Source: Terriglobales bacterium (GTDB taxonomy: Bacteria > Acidobacteriota > Terriglobia > Terriglobales > Acidobacteriaceae). Taken from it: DNA of 64,000 bases. Positions within the stretch are counted from its first letter, which is position 1. Every line of letters starts with the position of its first letter. A model generated the notes under the pieces. It did no database searches and was not told the DNA's origin. It saw only the letters and a program-made list of their open reading frames with translations. The stretch is taken from assembly GCA_035561515.1 (NCBI GenBank), contig DATMXP010000027.1:1-64000 (forward strand). Reading direction: 5' to 3'. Of the stretch, positions 33,441 to 41,215 are shown one piece after another. Made by a program: the position numbers and the translations under genes.

Positions 33441-33464
33441 GGGCTTCCTTCGGGAAGCCCTTTT
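33441..33464 (+). terminator. Intrinsic terminator with TTCG tetraloop after the TonB receptor gene
   Basis: GGGCTTCC (33441-33448), TTCG loop and GGAAGCCC (33453-33460) followed by TTTT. The C(UUCG)G-type loop is exceptionally stable. It separates the receptor from the downstream GH38 gene. Confidence 0.85.
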
Positions 33465-33488
33465 CTTCAGGAATTCGAATACTGCCAA

Positions 33489-36227
33489 ATGAAAATACGC
33501 ACCTCGGCAATCCTCGTAGCGCTGTTCTTCTTCGTCGGCATCCAATTTGCACTCGCGCAGTCTTCCCCGCAATCTCGGCCAAGCTCCATCAAAACCATCT
33601 ACATCTTTCCCAGCAGTCATTGGGACCTCGGTTTCATTGCACCTCCGGAAGAGGTGCTGCCACGGCTGAAGCCGCACATCGATGAAGTGATCGCAAACTG
33701 CGAAGCCGATCCGGAGTTCCGCTGGACAATCGAGAGTGTATGGCAGATTCGAGAATGGCTGTCACGCACTGAAGACCAAAAGCAGATTGACAGGTTCGTA
33801 GCGCTGGTCAAGAAAGGTCAGATTCAGATATCGGCTGTGTTCGGCAGCATGCATACGGAATTCATGGGCACCGAGCAGTTGAACCGGATCGTCTACGACA
33901 TGAAAGAGGTCGAACGGCGTCTGGGTGTTAAAACCGACTTTGCGATGATGAACGACGTTCCGGGCTTCACACTTCGCCTCCCACAGGTTCTCGCGCGAAG
34001 TGGGGTCCGATATTTTCTGAATGGCTCCAACTTGTTTATTGGCGGAGGCACCTCGCTTTATCCGGGGAAGGTTCCGTTCTACTGGAAGTCTCCGGACGGA
34101 AGCCAGGTACTGCTGTGGCATACACAAAGCAAGTTTGGCGGCTACACCGAGGCGCTTGCCGATTACTACCTCGATCCGATTTCCGCTGAGCCGTATACGA
34201 AAGAGCAGTTTTATCCGAAGGAGCTGAACGGACTTCCGCCTCTCGAAATCATGCGGCGCGGCGTCGACCAACTCCTCGCCAAGTTCGACAACGCGAACTA
34301 TCCATACGACGCCGTCGCGGTGATGTACCTGCACGATTTCATCTCTTCGAACTTGGAGCGCGACCACCTGCTGCCTTCGGTGCGAGCGTGGAACGCCGCC
34401 GGGAAAACGCCGCGTTTGGTAGTTGCAACTCCAGCTGAATTCTTCCGTGAAATGGAAAACAGGCACGCGCAGGATTTCAAGACCTACAGCGGAGACTGGA
34501 CAGGGCTGTGGTCAGAAGTAAAGACCAACTCGCCCCGGATCAGCGCCGATGCCCGTTGGGCACAGGACCATACCTCTGCGGCGGAGACCATTTGGTCGCT
34601 TCTGAGCTTCAAGCCCGGCGTGAGTTACCCCTGGGGCAATTTCGAAGAAACAAGAATCAACCTGCTGAAATATGCAGAGCACTCCGGCTCCGGTCAGGTC
34701 GGATGGCCGAAACTGATGACCCGCGCGGAGGTGGATCAGCAGAACCGCGAATACGTGGAGTATGCCCGATCGGCACGACTCGACATAGGCCATCTTCTGG
34801 ATTCGGGCATGATGTCGCTCTTTTCACAGCAGCCGGATTCCAAAGTCAAAGAATCCCTGGTTGTCTTCAATCCGTTGAGTTGGATGCGCAACGGCACCGT
34901 ACAAGTGAAAACCGAGGCCAACGTGCAGGTGCGTGACGTTGCTGCGAACGTAGTAGTCCCATCGCAGCGGCTCTCCAAAGATGAGATAGAGTTCTTCGCG
35001 AAGGATGTGCCATCGCTGGGCTACCGGCATTTCGTCTTGGAACCGGCGATGCAAAAAGTATCGGCAACGGACGCTCCGGGGACTGCACTCGAGAACCAGT
35101 TCTACCGAGTGGAGATACGTCCGTCGGATGGATCCATAACAAGAGTTCTCGATAAGCAGTCAAAAAAGGAATTACTTGACCCCAAGAACCCGCGCGCCGC
35201 GGGCGAGTTGATGCGTTGGACTCTGTTCGAAGCGTTCCCAAACGGGGTCGGAACGGTCAACATTACTCATAGACAAGGATCTGTAACCGACTCTCTACGC
35301 GTTGTTCGCCCCGGAAGCTATTGGCCGGAGACGGTGATTGAGCTACCCGCGAACAAGAAAACGATCCGAATTACAAATACTCTCGACCGCTCACGGATGC
35401 CCTTCGTCGCGAGTCTTCAGGCGGGTGAATACTATAGTTTCTCATTCCCGTTCCAATTCAACGGCTCAGCGCAGGTGTGGCTCGACAGCGGCATCGGATT
35501 CCACCGAATCCCTGACGACTATCTCGATGGTGCGAGAACCGACAGCGCCGTGCCGCAGCATTCGCTTGTTCTTTCGGGGGCAGACAAGAACGGAATCCAC
35601 CACGTTGTGATCAGTGAGCGAGAGTCATTCTTCAATTACCTGATCGGCATGCCCGGCAGCAAGGGAGCTACCGGCGCCTTCATGAATGAGGTTCGAGTAG
35701 CCGCCCTGCGCAAACAAGATCAGGGAGACACCAAAGATCTCGGTATGGTGAACTTCGAAACTGTCGAACCTGGGCTGGATACTCCGCTGAAGTTTTCAAT
35801 CGCGCTTACATCTGGCGAAGGTCCGCTTGACCCTGTCCAGGCATATCGTGCGGGCTGGGAGCAAAGTGTGCCGCTGCTGGTATCAAGCCCGCTCCCCGGA
35901 ACCCGGCCATCGGAACCCGTTGGATCATACATTTCGCTCGATGCTCCCAATGTCCAAGTGCTCGCATTCAAGCCGAGCAATGATCGCGATCCGAACCACT
36001 TCATGCTTCGGCTGCAAGAGATCTCCGGCAAGGAATCAGACGTTACCGTCACTTCACCATTGAAGCCTACGGTTGTGGAAGAGACCACGATGACGGAGGA
36101 CCAAGTCATTCGGTCGTTCGCGGCCAATCCGATCCGCCTCCGGATCAAGCCGCACCAGACTCTGACGCTAAGACTCACTATTCCGCACGAGAGCAAGACA
36201 CGTTCTCATCGCTGGTGGGAGTGGTGA
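33489..36227 (+). CDS. Exported GH38-family glycoside hydrolase (alpha-mannosidase-like)
   Basis: The 912-residue protein has a signal peptide (ILVALFFFVGIQFALAQ) and begins its catalytic domain at once: IYIFPSSHWDLGFIAPP holds the zinc-binding H-x-D, and FAMMNDVPGFTLRLPQ holds the Asp expected to be the nucleophile. The middle domain (YPWGNFEETRINLLKYAEHSG) and C-terminal beta domains (ALENQFYRVEIRPSDGSI) follow GH38 order. It lacks the extra N-terminal sandwich of the other GH38 here, so the two are not recent duplicates. No strong ribosome binding site precedes the ATG. It is followed without a gap by a HIT protein gene (TGATG overlap) and an esterase gene, forming a three-gene operon after the terminator. 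Confidence 0.88.
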   Translation: MKIRTSAILVALFFFVGIQFALAQSSPQSRPSSIKTIYIFPSSHWDLGFIAPPEEVLPRLKPHIDEVIANCEADPEFRWTIESVWQIREWLSRTEDQKQIDRFVALVKKGQIQISAVFGSMHTEFMGTEQLNRIVYDMKEVERRLGVKTDFAMMNDVPGFTLRLPQVLARSGVRYFLNGSNLFIGGGTSLYPGKVPFYWKSPDGSQVLLWHTQSKFGGYTEALADYYLDPISAEPYTKEQFYPKELNGLPPLEIMRRGVDQLLAKFDNANYPYDAVAVMYLHDFISSNLERDHLLPSVRAWNAAGKTPRLVVATPAEFFREMENRHAQDFKTYSGDWTGLWSEVKTNSPRISADARWAQDHTSAAETIWSLLSFKPGVSYPWGNFEETRINLLKYAEHSGSGQVGWPKLMTRAEVDQQNREYVEYARSARLDIGHLLDSGMMSLFSQQPDSKVKESLVVFNPLSWMRNGTVQVKTEANVQVRDVAANVVVPSQRLSKDEIEFFAKDVPSLGYRHFVLEPAMQKVSATDAPGTALENQFYRVEIRPSDGSITRVLDKQSKKELLDPKNPRAAGELMRWTLFEAFPNGVGTVNITHRQGSVTDSLRVVRPGSYWPETVIELPANKKTIRITNTLDRSRMPFVASLQAGEYYSFSFPFQFNGSAQVWLDSGIGFHRIPDDYLDGARTDSAVPQHSLVLSGADKNGIHHVVISERESFFNYLIGMPGSKGATGAFMNEVRVAALRKQDQGDTKDLGMVNFETVEPGLDTPLKFSIALTSGEGPLDPVQAYRAGWEQSVPLLVSSPLPGTRPSEPVGSYISLDAPNVQVLAFKPSNDRDPNHFMLRLQEISGKESDVTVTSPLKPTVVEETTMTEDQVIRSFAANPIRLRIKPHQTLTLRLTIPHESKTRSHRWWEW

Positions 36228-36646
36228 TGTACGACTCTATGAAATGCCGGTTCTGCGAAATCGTTCAGGGGAGTGCAACCGCGGAAGTCGTTTACGAAGA
36301 CGATAACTTGGTCGCCTTTCTTGATCACGCTCCGCTCACCTCAGGCCACTGCTTGCTGATTCCACGTAAGCATTTCGAAAGCCTTCTGGAAATGCCACCA
36401 GACCTGCTGGCGTTTACATTCACCCGGACGCAAACGCTTGCCATGGCCCTGATGAAGGCCATGGGCGCGGAGGGAATGCTGATTGCTTCGAACACCGTCG
36501 TTCAGCAGACGGTGCCTCACTTCCACGTTCATCTGGTGCCGCGCTGGCACGATGACGAACTTGGCGGGTTCTCACCACGTAAGCCCGTGACGACTCCGCT
36601 AGCCGAGGTAGCGCAACACCTTCGCAGAACAATGAAGTTGACCTAA
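36227..36646 (+). CDS. HIT family protein (histidine triad hydrolase)
   Basis: This 139-residue protein is a complete HIT domain: CRFCEIVQG at the start with a possible zinc CxxC, the helix LDHAPLTSGHCLLIPRKH, and the histidine triad HFHVHLVPRW at the active site. Such proteins hydrolyse nucleotidyl phosphates or phosphoramidates, such as diadenosine polyphosphates. The ATG at 36227 overlaps the GH38 stop in TGATG and has GGGAG before it. An in-frame start at 36215 would lie inside the GH38 gene. Its reason for being coupled to glycoside hydrolase genes is not evident; perhaps it only shares expression. Confidence 0.93.
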   Translation: MYDSMKCRFCEIVQGSATAEVVYEDDNLVAFLDHAPLTSGHCLLIPRKHFESLLEMPPDLLAFTFTRTQTLAMALMKAMGAEGMLIASNTVVQQTVPHFHVHLVPRWHDDELGGFSPRKPVTTPLAEVAQHLRRTMKLT

Positions 36647-36653
36647 AGGAACC

Positions 36654-37562
36654 ATGATGAAAGCTCGTATCGCTGCATTTCTTCTCTTAATTCTTGCCTC
36701 GACGTTTGCGCTGGCCCAGCAACAGACCCCGGCGGCATGGGCCGTTAAAGCGAGCGCCGATTACTGGGTCCATCCGGATCGCGTCTACGGTGTTGCGAAC
36801 AACTATCAACTGAAGCTTGACGTGTGGCAACAGCACAATGCCAAGGAACCACTGCCGACTGTCATCTACATTCACGGCGGGGGGTGGATTTGGGGTGATC
36901 GCACCGGTGCAGTTCCGCAACTCCTTCCCTATCTTGAGAAGGGTTGGAACGCGGTTAATGTCGAATACCGGATGGCGAATGTTTCGCTTGCTCCTGCTGC
37001 CGTTGCGGATTGCCGATGCGCTTTACGCTGGGTTATCCAGCATGCAAAAGAGTACGGAATTGATGCCAACCGCCTCGTGCTGACAGGGCACTCCGCCGGC
37101 GGACACCTGTCCCTCATTACCGCCATGCTCGATCAGTCCGCAGGGCTTGATAGCAATTGTCCAGGGACTGAACCGCTCAAGGTTGCTGCCGTCGTGAACT
37201 GGTACGGTATCAGCGACGTGACCGACCTGCTGTTTGGCCCGAACTATAAGAATTATGCGGACATGTGGCTTGGGACACAGGCGAACCGTGTGGATGTCGC
37301 CAAGCGCGTTTCTCCGTTGACGTACGTCCGAAAAGACCTGCCCCCAATTCTCACGATCCACGGGGATGCGGACGATGTCGTCCCGTACTCGCACGCTACG
37401 CGTCTGCATGCCGCGCTGGACAAGGTTGGCGCGACCAACAAGTTGATCACGATCAAAGGCGGCAAGCACGGTGGCTTTTCCGATGCGGACTACCAAAGTG
37501 CGTATGAGCAGGTATTCCAGTTTCTGGATAGAAATGTGCAGCCTACGCAGAAACCACATTGA
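36654..37562 (+). CDS. Exported alpha/beta-hydrolase esterase (BD-FAE/HSL-like)
   Basis: The 302-residue protein has a signal peptide (IAAFLLLILASTFALAQ) and an alpha/beta-hydrolase fold. The oxyanion motif IYIHGGGWIWGD, nucleophile elbow LTGHSAGGHL, Asp in ILTIHGDADDVVP and His in IKGGKHGGFSD form the full catalytic set. Family members act as carboxyl or feruloyl/acetyl esterases on decorated polysaccharides. AAAGGA lies before the tandem ATG codons at 36654 and 36657, either of which could be used. It ends a GH38-HIT-esterase gene run, so removal of acyl groups from a mannose-containing glycan is a reasonable guess, not shown by the sequence. Confidence 0.87.
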   Translation: MMKARIAAFLLLILASTFALAQQQTPAAWAVKASADYWVHPDRVYGVANNYQLKLDVWQQHNAKEPLPTVIYIHGGGWIWGDRTGAVPQLLPYLEKGWNAVNVEYRMANVSLAPAAVADCRCALRWVIQHAKEYGIDANRLVLTGHSAGGHLSLITAMLDQSAGLDSNCPGTEPLKVAAVVNWYGISDVTDLLFGPNYKNYADMWLGTQANRVDVAKRVSPLTYVRKDLPPILTIHGDADDVVPYSHATRLHAALDKVGATNKLITIKGGKHGGFSDADYQSAYEQVFQFLDRNVQPTQKPH

Positions 37563-37633
37563 GAAACTGAGTTATTTGTGCCGTCAGACCTGTCGGCAAT
37601 GCGCAGCCATCCAGTCCAGGCATGAGATTCGCG

Positions 37634-38827
37634 TTATTTTGCTTGATCGTTCTCCGGCGACTTTCCTGCAGCGGCGTGCTGTGATTCAAGTTCGGAAAGT
37701 CGCGCTCTAAGACGATCGGCATCTGCCGCTCCAGGCGCGAGCTTCAGATATGTCCGAAGCTGCTGCTCTTCCTGCGCCTGGTTGCCGGTGTTGTAAGCGA
37801 TCTGAGCAAGAATCAAGAAAAGACGAGGTTCTTTCGAGCGCTTATCAATGAATACCCCGTGCAGCGCCTCTTTCTGCGCCTGGTCGAACTCGCGTAGATT
37901 CATATGCCCGACCGCACCATAGAGATACGCGGCGGGGAACTGCAACGAATCGTTTGCGACAGCCTGTTGCGACCATTTGACCGCCTGTTTCCAGTCTTGC
38001 TGGCGTATCGCAAGGGCGGCCAGCCGAACGTAGGGGATGACAAAATACTGGTCGGCGGCACTGGCCTTCTCGTAACAGTCACGAGCTTCGGCCAATTTGT
38101 TGCGCCGTTCCAGAATTTCTCCGAGGGCCACCCACGCAAGCGCGTAGGTCGCACCTTCTTTTACGGAACTACGCAATTTTCCCTCTGCACCGTCCAAGTC
38201 ACCCTTCGCGGCGAGCTTCAGTGCTTCCTCGTAGTACTTCGTTGCCTTTTTCGGAGCGCTCAATGTCGTGACGCTAACTGTTCCGTCATTCCTCTTGGGA
38301 GCGCCCACACGACTAAGAATTAGCGTGCCGACTCCTTTGGGGTCTCTGTTTTCCGCCCGATAGACTTCCAGCACGTTTGAGATGTAGCCCTCGAGATGAG
38401 CCTTCAACTCACAAGTAGTGAAGCCTTCCCGAACTGGTGTGCCGCGAAGGCCAATGTCACCAATTCCCGACGCAACATCCTGCGTGTGCAGCATGTTCTG
38501 CTTCATATCAACGGTGAGCGAAAATGTGCCATCATCTCCGGCGTAATTGCTCGCGCGAACTCCGCCGCAGTTTGCCTGGATAAGCGGCCGCAGGGTAGCT
38601 GCCTTTTGCCAATCCGGATCATCGATGAGAACCAACCCTTCGAGAAAGATGGTCCTCAGCGCCGCCGTCGGAGGCTGATCAGGGGGAGCTTCAGTTCTCA
38701 CCGGTTGCGGAGCGCTGCTACCTTGTTGCAGTTGAGCAGGCACGAAAACAGGGAACAGCAAGAGTGCCGCGCAAACGATAGTCGCGGAACGAAAAATAGC
38801 GCATCCCAAAATACGACAGCCGGCCAT
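37634..38827 (-). CDS. Exported TPR-repeat protein
   Basis: The 397-residue protein has a signal peptide (TIVCAALLLFPVFVPAQ) and a linker rich in Pro/Gln. Next comes a beta-rich region of about 130 residues (LEGLVLIDDPDWQKAATLRP, then LRGTPVREGFTTCELKA) that resembles a carboxypeptidase-regulatory-like module. At least four TPR units follow (YYEEALKLAAKGDLDGAE, LAWVALGEILERRNKLAEA, CYEKASAADQYFVIPYVRLA, LFLILAQIAYNTGNQAQEE). GGAGG lies before the ATG. It is a typical acidobacterial periplasmic scaffold of unknown partner, standing alone between convergent and divergent neighbours. Confidence 0.82.
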   Translation of the reverse strand: MAGCRILGCAIFRSATIVCAALLLFPVFVPAQLQQGSSAPQPVRTEAPPDQPPTAALRTIFLEGLVLIDDPDWQKAATLRPLIQANCGGVRASNYAGDDGTFSLTVDMKQNMLHTQDVASGIGDIGLRGTPVREGFTTCELKAHLEGYISNVLEVYRAENRDPKGVGTLILSRVGAPKRNDGTVSVTTLSAPKKATKYYEEALKLAAKGDLDGAEGKLRSSVKEGATYALAWVALGEILERRNKLAEARDCYEKASAADQYFVIPYVRLAALAIRQQDWKQAVKWSQQAVANDSLQFPAAYLYGAVGHMNLREFDQAQKEALHGVFIDKRSKEPRLFLILAQIAYNTGNQAQEEQQLRTYLKLAPGAADADRLRARLSELESQHAAAGKSPENDQAK

Positions 38828-38950
38828 GACAACAGCCTCCAGGAAAGCAGATGAAGCAGCCGAAACGTTATCCTCAACAATACGCTTGTGTCTGTGACAA
38901 ACTACCTGAAGTAGCTCAACCTACCGCTGGTTAACGAAGGAGTCAAATTT

Positions 38951-39745
38951 ATGCACGCCTTGGCGCTGATGGCTGAACTGGTACGGCCAGGTCTCGGATG
39001 CCGTCACCACTTGAAGATTCATTTCGTCGCCATGCGCGTCGCAGCGGTTCTCTTTTTTGTAGGACTCTTGAGTACCTACACAACGGCCCAACAGTCACGA
39101 GACGGTGGCTGCCTGCGAGGAACCGTCCAGGAACTGCGTCGTAGTCTGGTGCGCGGATGGGAGGGTTATAAGGGCGCTCCCGCCGGGATCGTTCGGCCTT
39201 CCAATCTAAAGTGGGAAATACCCGTTGCAGCCACGACCGGAGTGCTGATCGCAGCCGTCGATCGTCCGATGCCGTCTGCACCTTTATCCCCCTCGACAGT
39301 GAAAGGAACAGACACAGCAGCCAATGCGCTTCTAGGTGCGCAAGTTGGTCTGGCCATTCTAAGTTATGGTGTGGGTTGTGCCACTAACCGCGACGGCCTT
39401 CGTGACACCGCATTTTCAGCTTTGGCTGCTATGGGATACGCGGTGGGTAACAACTTGCTTCTGAAGGCCGCATTCAACCGCGAATATCCCGATAAGTGGA
39501 ATGGACACGGCCAGTTTTGGGGCGGCGGTAAATCGTTCCCATCCGGGCACTCAGCAGCCGCGTTCGGTATGGCAAGTGCCATAGCGAGACGGAATCCCAG
39601 GCATCGATGGCTTACCGTTGCAGTGTTCACCTCGTCCTTTGCAGTTGCGGTACTTCGGCAGCCGGCAAGGAAACATTACGCTTCCGACATTCTGGTTGGC
39701 GCTACCCTTGGCTACGTCTCCGGCCGTTGGCTCGCTGGCCGCTGA
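38951..39745 (+). CDS. PAP2-family membrane phosphatase
   Basis: The product has 264 residues. The PAP2 signature parts two and three are clear: KSFPSGHSAAAFG and LRQPARKHYASDILVGATLGY. Part one is less standard (LLLKAAFNREYPDKW). The fold has several hydrophobic segments and an N-terminal anchor (VAAVLFFVGLLSTYTTAQ). Enzymes of this family dephosphorylate lipid phosphates such as undecaprenyl pyrophosphate or phosphatidic acid at the outer face of the membrane. The start at 38951 has GAAGGAGT eight bases before it; a shorter version from 39032 has no ribosome binding site. It converges on the fucosidase gene with only two bases between stops, so no terminator fits between them. Confidence 0.87.
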   Translation: MHALALMAELVRPGLGCRHHLKIHFVAMRVAAVLFFVGLLSTYTTAQQSRDGGCLRGTVQELRRSLVRGWEGYKGAPAGIVRPSNLKWEIPVAATTGVLIAAVDRPMPSAPLSPSTVKGTDTAANALLGAQVGLAILSYGVGCATNRDGLRDTAFSALAAMGYAVGNNLLLKAAFNREYPDKWNGHGQFWGGGKSFPSGHSAAAFGMASAIARRNPRHRWLTVAVFTSSFAVAVLRQPARKHYASDILVGATLGYVSGRWLAGR

Positions 39746-39747
39746 TG

Positions 39748-41061
39748 CTACTTGTGTTCGCAGTGCCTCTGCAAAACAACTACCGTGTCAATCTCATCGC
39801 GCGGTACGGAAGCAAGGTCGAACTCCAATCCGCTTCCTCCTGCCTTCATTGCAACAGGCGTCTGGGTACCGAGCAGCATCGGTGAACAAGCATCTGTCAG
39901 CCCCGATAAGGTCACTGTGGAAGCAGGTTCGAGCACGTGGACGAAGATGCGATCGGCGGTTTGTGTAGTTACGCCCCAATTTGTCGGCGGAACGGGTCCA
40001 CCTCGAGTCCCATAGATAGAGTCCCCGTTCTTCAGTAGCCATTTGCCAACGTCCCGCAGGTTAGTTTGCGCTGGCTGCGGGATCTCACCGTTTGGCATCG
40101 GACCGATATTCAGCAGCAGATTCGCATTTCTTCCGGCCGCCCGCACCAGGTAGTGAATGATCTCTTTCGGCGATTTCCAGGCATTGTCGGTCAGGTTAAA
40201 GCCCCAGGATTTATTCACAGTATCGCTCGTCTCGAATGGCAAATTTCCTAATTCGGCGCTTGCGCTGAACCCCGCCTTGTTCTCGCCGGGCAAATCCTTC
40301 TCAAATGTCTGAACATCTTCGCCGGGTAGGGGCTTCTTGTGATGATTCGGAATGATCAGCGCTTCCGGCTGCAAACGGTGGATGAGCTGATAAGTGCGCT
40401 CTAGTTGCCAGTCGGCATCTGGTTTATCCCACATGCCGTCAAACCAGATCCCGTCGATCTTGCCGTAGTTGGTGAGCAACTCGGTGAGTTGAGCATTCAT
40501 GAAATCGAGATAACCGTTCCAATTGCCGGTTTCGGGCCGTCCTGCGGATTTGCCAGTGTTGCCGCGAGGAAAATAATCCGGATGATGCCAATCAAGTTGC
40601 GAGTAGTAAAGGAAGACCTTGATGCCCTGACGATGGCATTCGTCAGCGAGCATCTTGAGAGCGTCCTTCTTGTATGGCGTGCGATCTACGATGTTCCAGT
40701 CGGTCTGCTTCGTCTGGAACATGGAAAAGCCGTCGTGGTGGCGGGAGGTAATGGTGATGTACTTCATCCCAGCCGCTTTCGCCAGCGCTACCCATCCTTT
40801 CGGGTCGTAGCGAATCGGGTAAAACTGCGGCGCAAGCTTTTCGTAATCTCGAATTGGGAGATGTCGGGTCTCCATCACCCACTCGCCATCCGCCAGTTCG
40901 CTGTAGATACCCCAGTGGATGAACATCCCGAACTTCATGTCCTGGAACCGCTGCCGGCTTTCAAGGCGTGCTTTGGATACCGGTTCGGATCCTTCTCCCC
41001 ACAGTGCTGAACAAAACAGGACGAAACAGAACAGAAGCGCTAATTTGCGTGAGATCGGCAC
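39748..41061 (-). CDS. Exported GH29 alpha-L-fucosidase
   Basis: The 437-residue protein has a signal peptide (LALLFCFVLFCSALWG) and the GH29 barrel: RFQDMKFGMFIHWGIYS at the start, YITITSRHHDGFSMF, and GKIDGIWFDGMW containing the Asp nucleophile. It retains ILLNIGPMPNGEI, a family hallmark. It removes terminal alpha-L-fucose from oligosaccharides or glycans. The GTG at 41061 has AGGAG seven bases upstream. The gene diverges from GH116 across about 150 bases that hold a perfect TGATATCGATATCA operator, so the two should be co-regulated. Fucose produced here suits the FucP-type symporter at 48388 and the fucose-type pathway at 16-29 kb. Confidence 0.95.
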   Translation of the reverse strand: MPISRKLALLFCFVLFCSALWGEGSEPVSKARLESRQRFQDMKFGMFIHWGIYSELADGEWVMETRHLPIRDYEKLAPQFYPIRYDPKGWVALAKAAGMKYITITSRHHDGFSMFQTKQTDWNIVDRTPYKKDALKMLADECHRQGIKVFLYYSQLDWHHPDYFPRGNTGKSAGRPETGNWNGYLDFMNAQLTELLTNYGKIDGIWFDGMWDKPDADWQLERTYQLIHRLQPEALIIPNHHKKPLPGEDVQTFEKDLPGENKAGFSASAELGNLPFETSDTVNKSWGFNLTDNAWKSPKEIIHYLVRAAGRNANLLLNIGPMPNGEIPQPAQTNLRDVGKWLLKNGDSIYGTRGGPVPPTNWGVTTQTADRIFVHVLEPASTVTLSGLTDACSPMLLGTQTPVAMKAGGSGLEFDLASVPRDEIDTVVVLQRHCEHK

Positions 41062-41141
41062 GATTTAGCTCCTGACACGGCCCGTAAAAGTCGGCCGCCG
41101 TTGCGAGGCCGCCATTGTAACGCAGAGGCGACTAATCGTAA

Positions 41142-41155
41142 TGATATCGATATCA
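41142..41155. promoter_or_regulatory. LacI-type operator TGATATCGATATCA (GH29/GH116 divergent promoter)
   Basis: This is a perfect 14-bp palindrome with a central CG, the feature LacI-family hinge helices recognise. It lies 81 bases before the GH29 start and 61 before the GH116 start. The same sequence recurs at 57340, with one-base variants at 45885 and 57532. Confidence 0.75.
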
Positions 41156-41215
41156 AAAGTTCGTTTACAGGAATTGCACGCACGAGTACATTGTGGCGAC
41201 AAGGAGTCTGACCTG

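Noticed and set aside
37579..37598. TGCCG/CGGCA inverted repeat as a terminator between the esterase and TPR genes
   Set aside because: A five-base-pair stem with a ten-base loop and no T tract is too weak to call.
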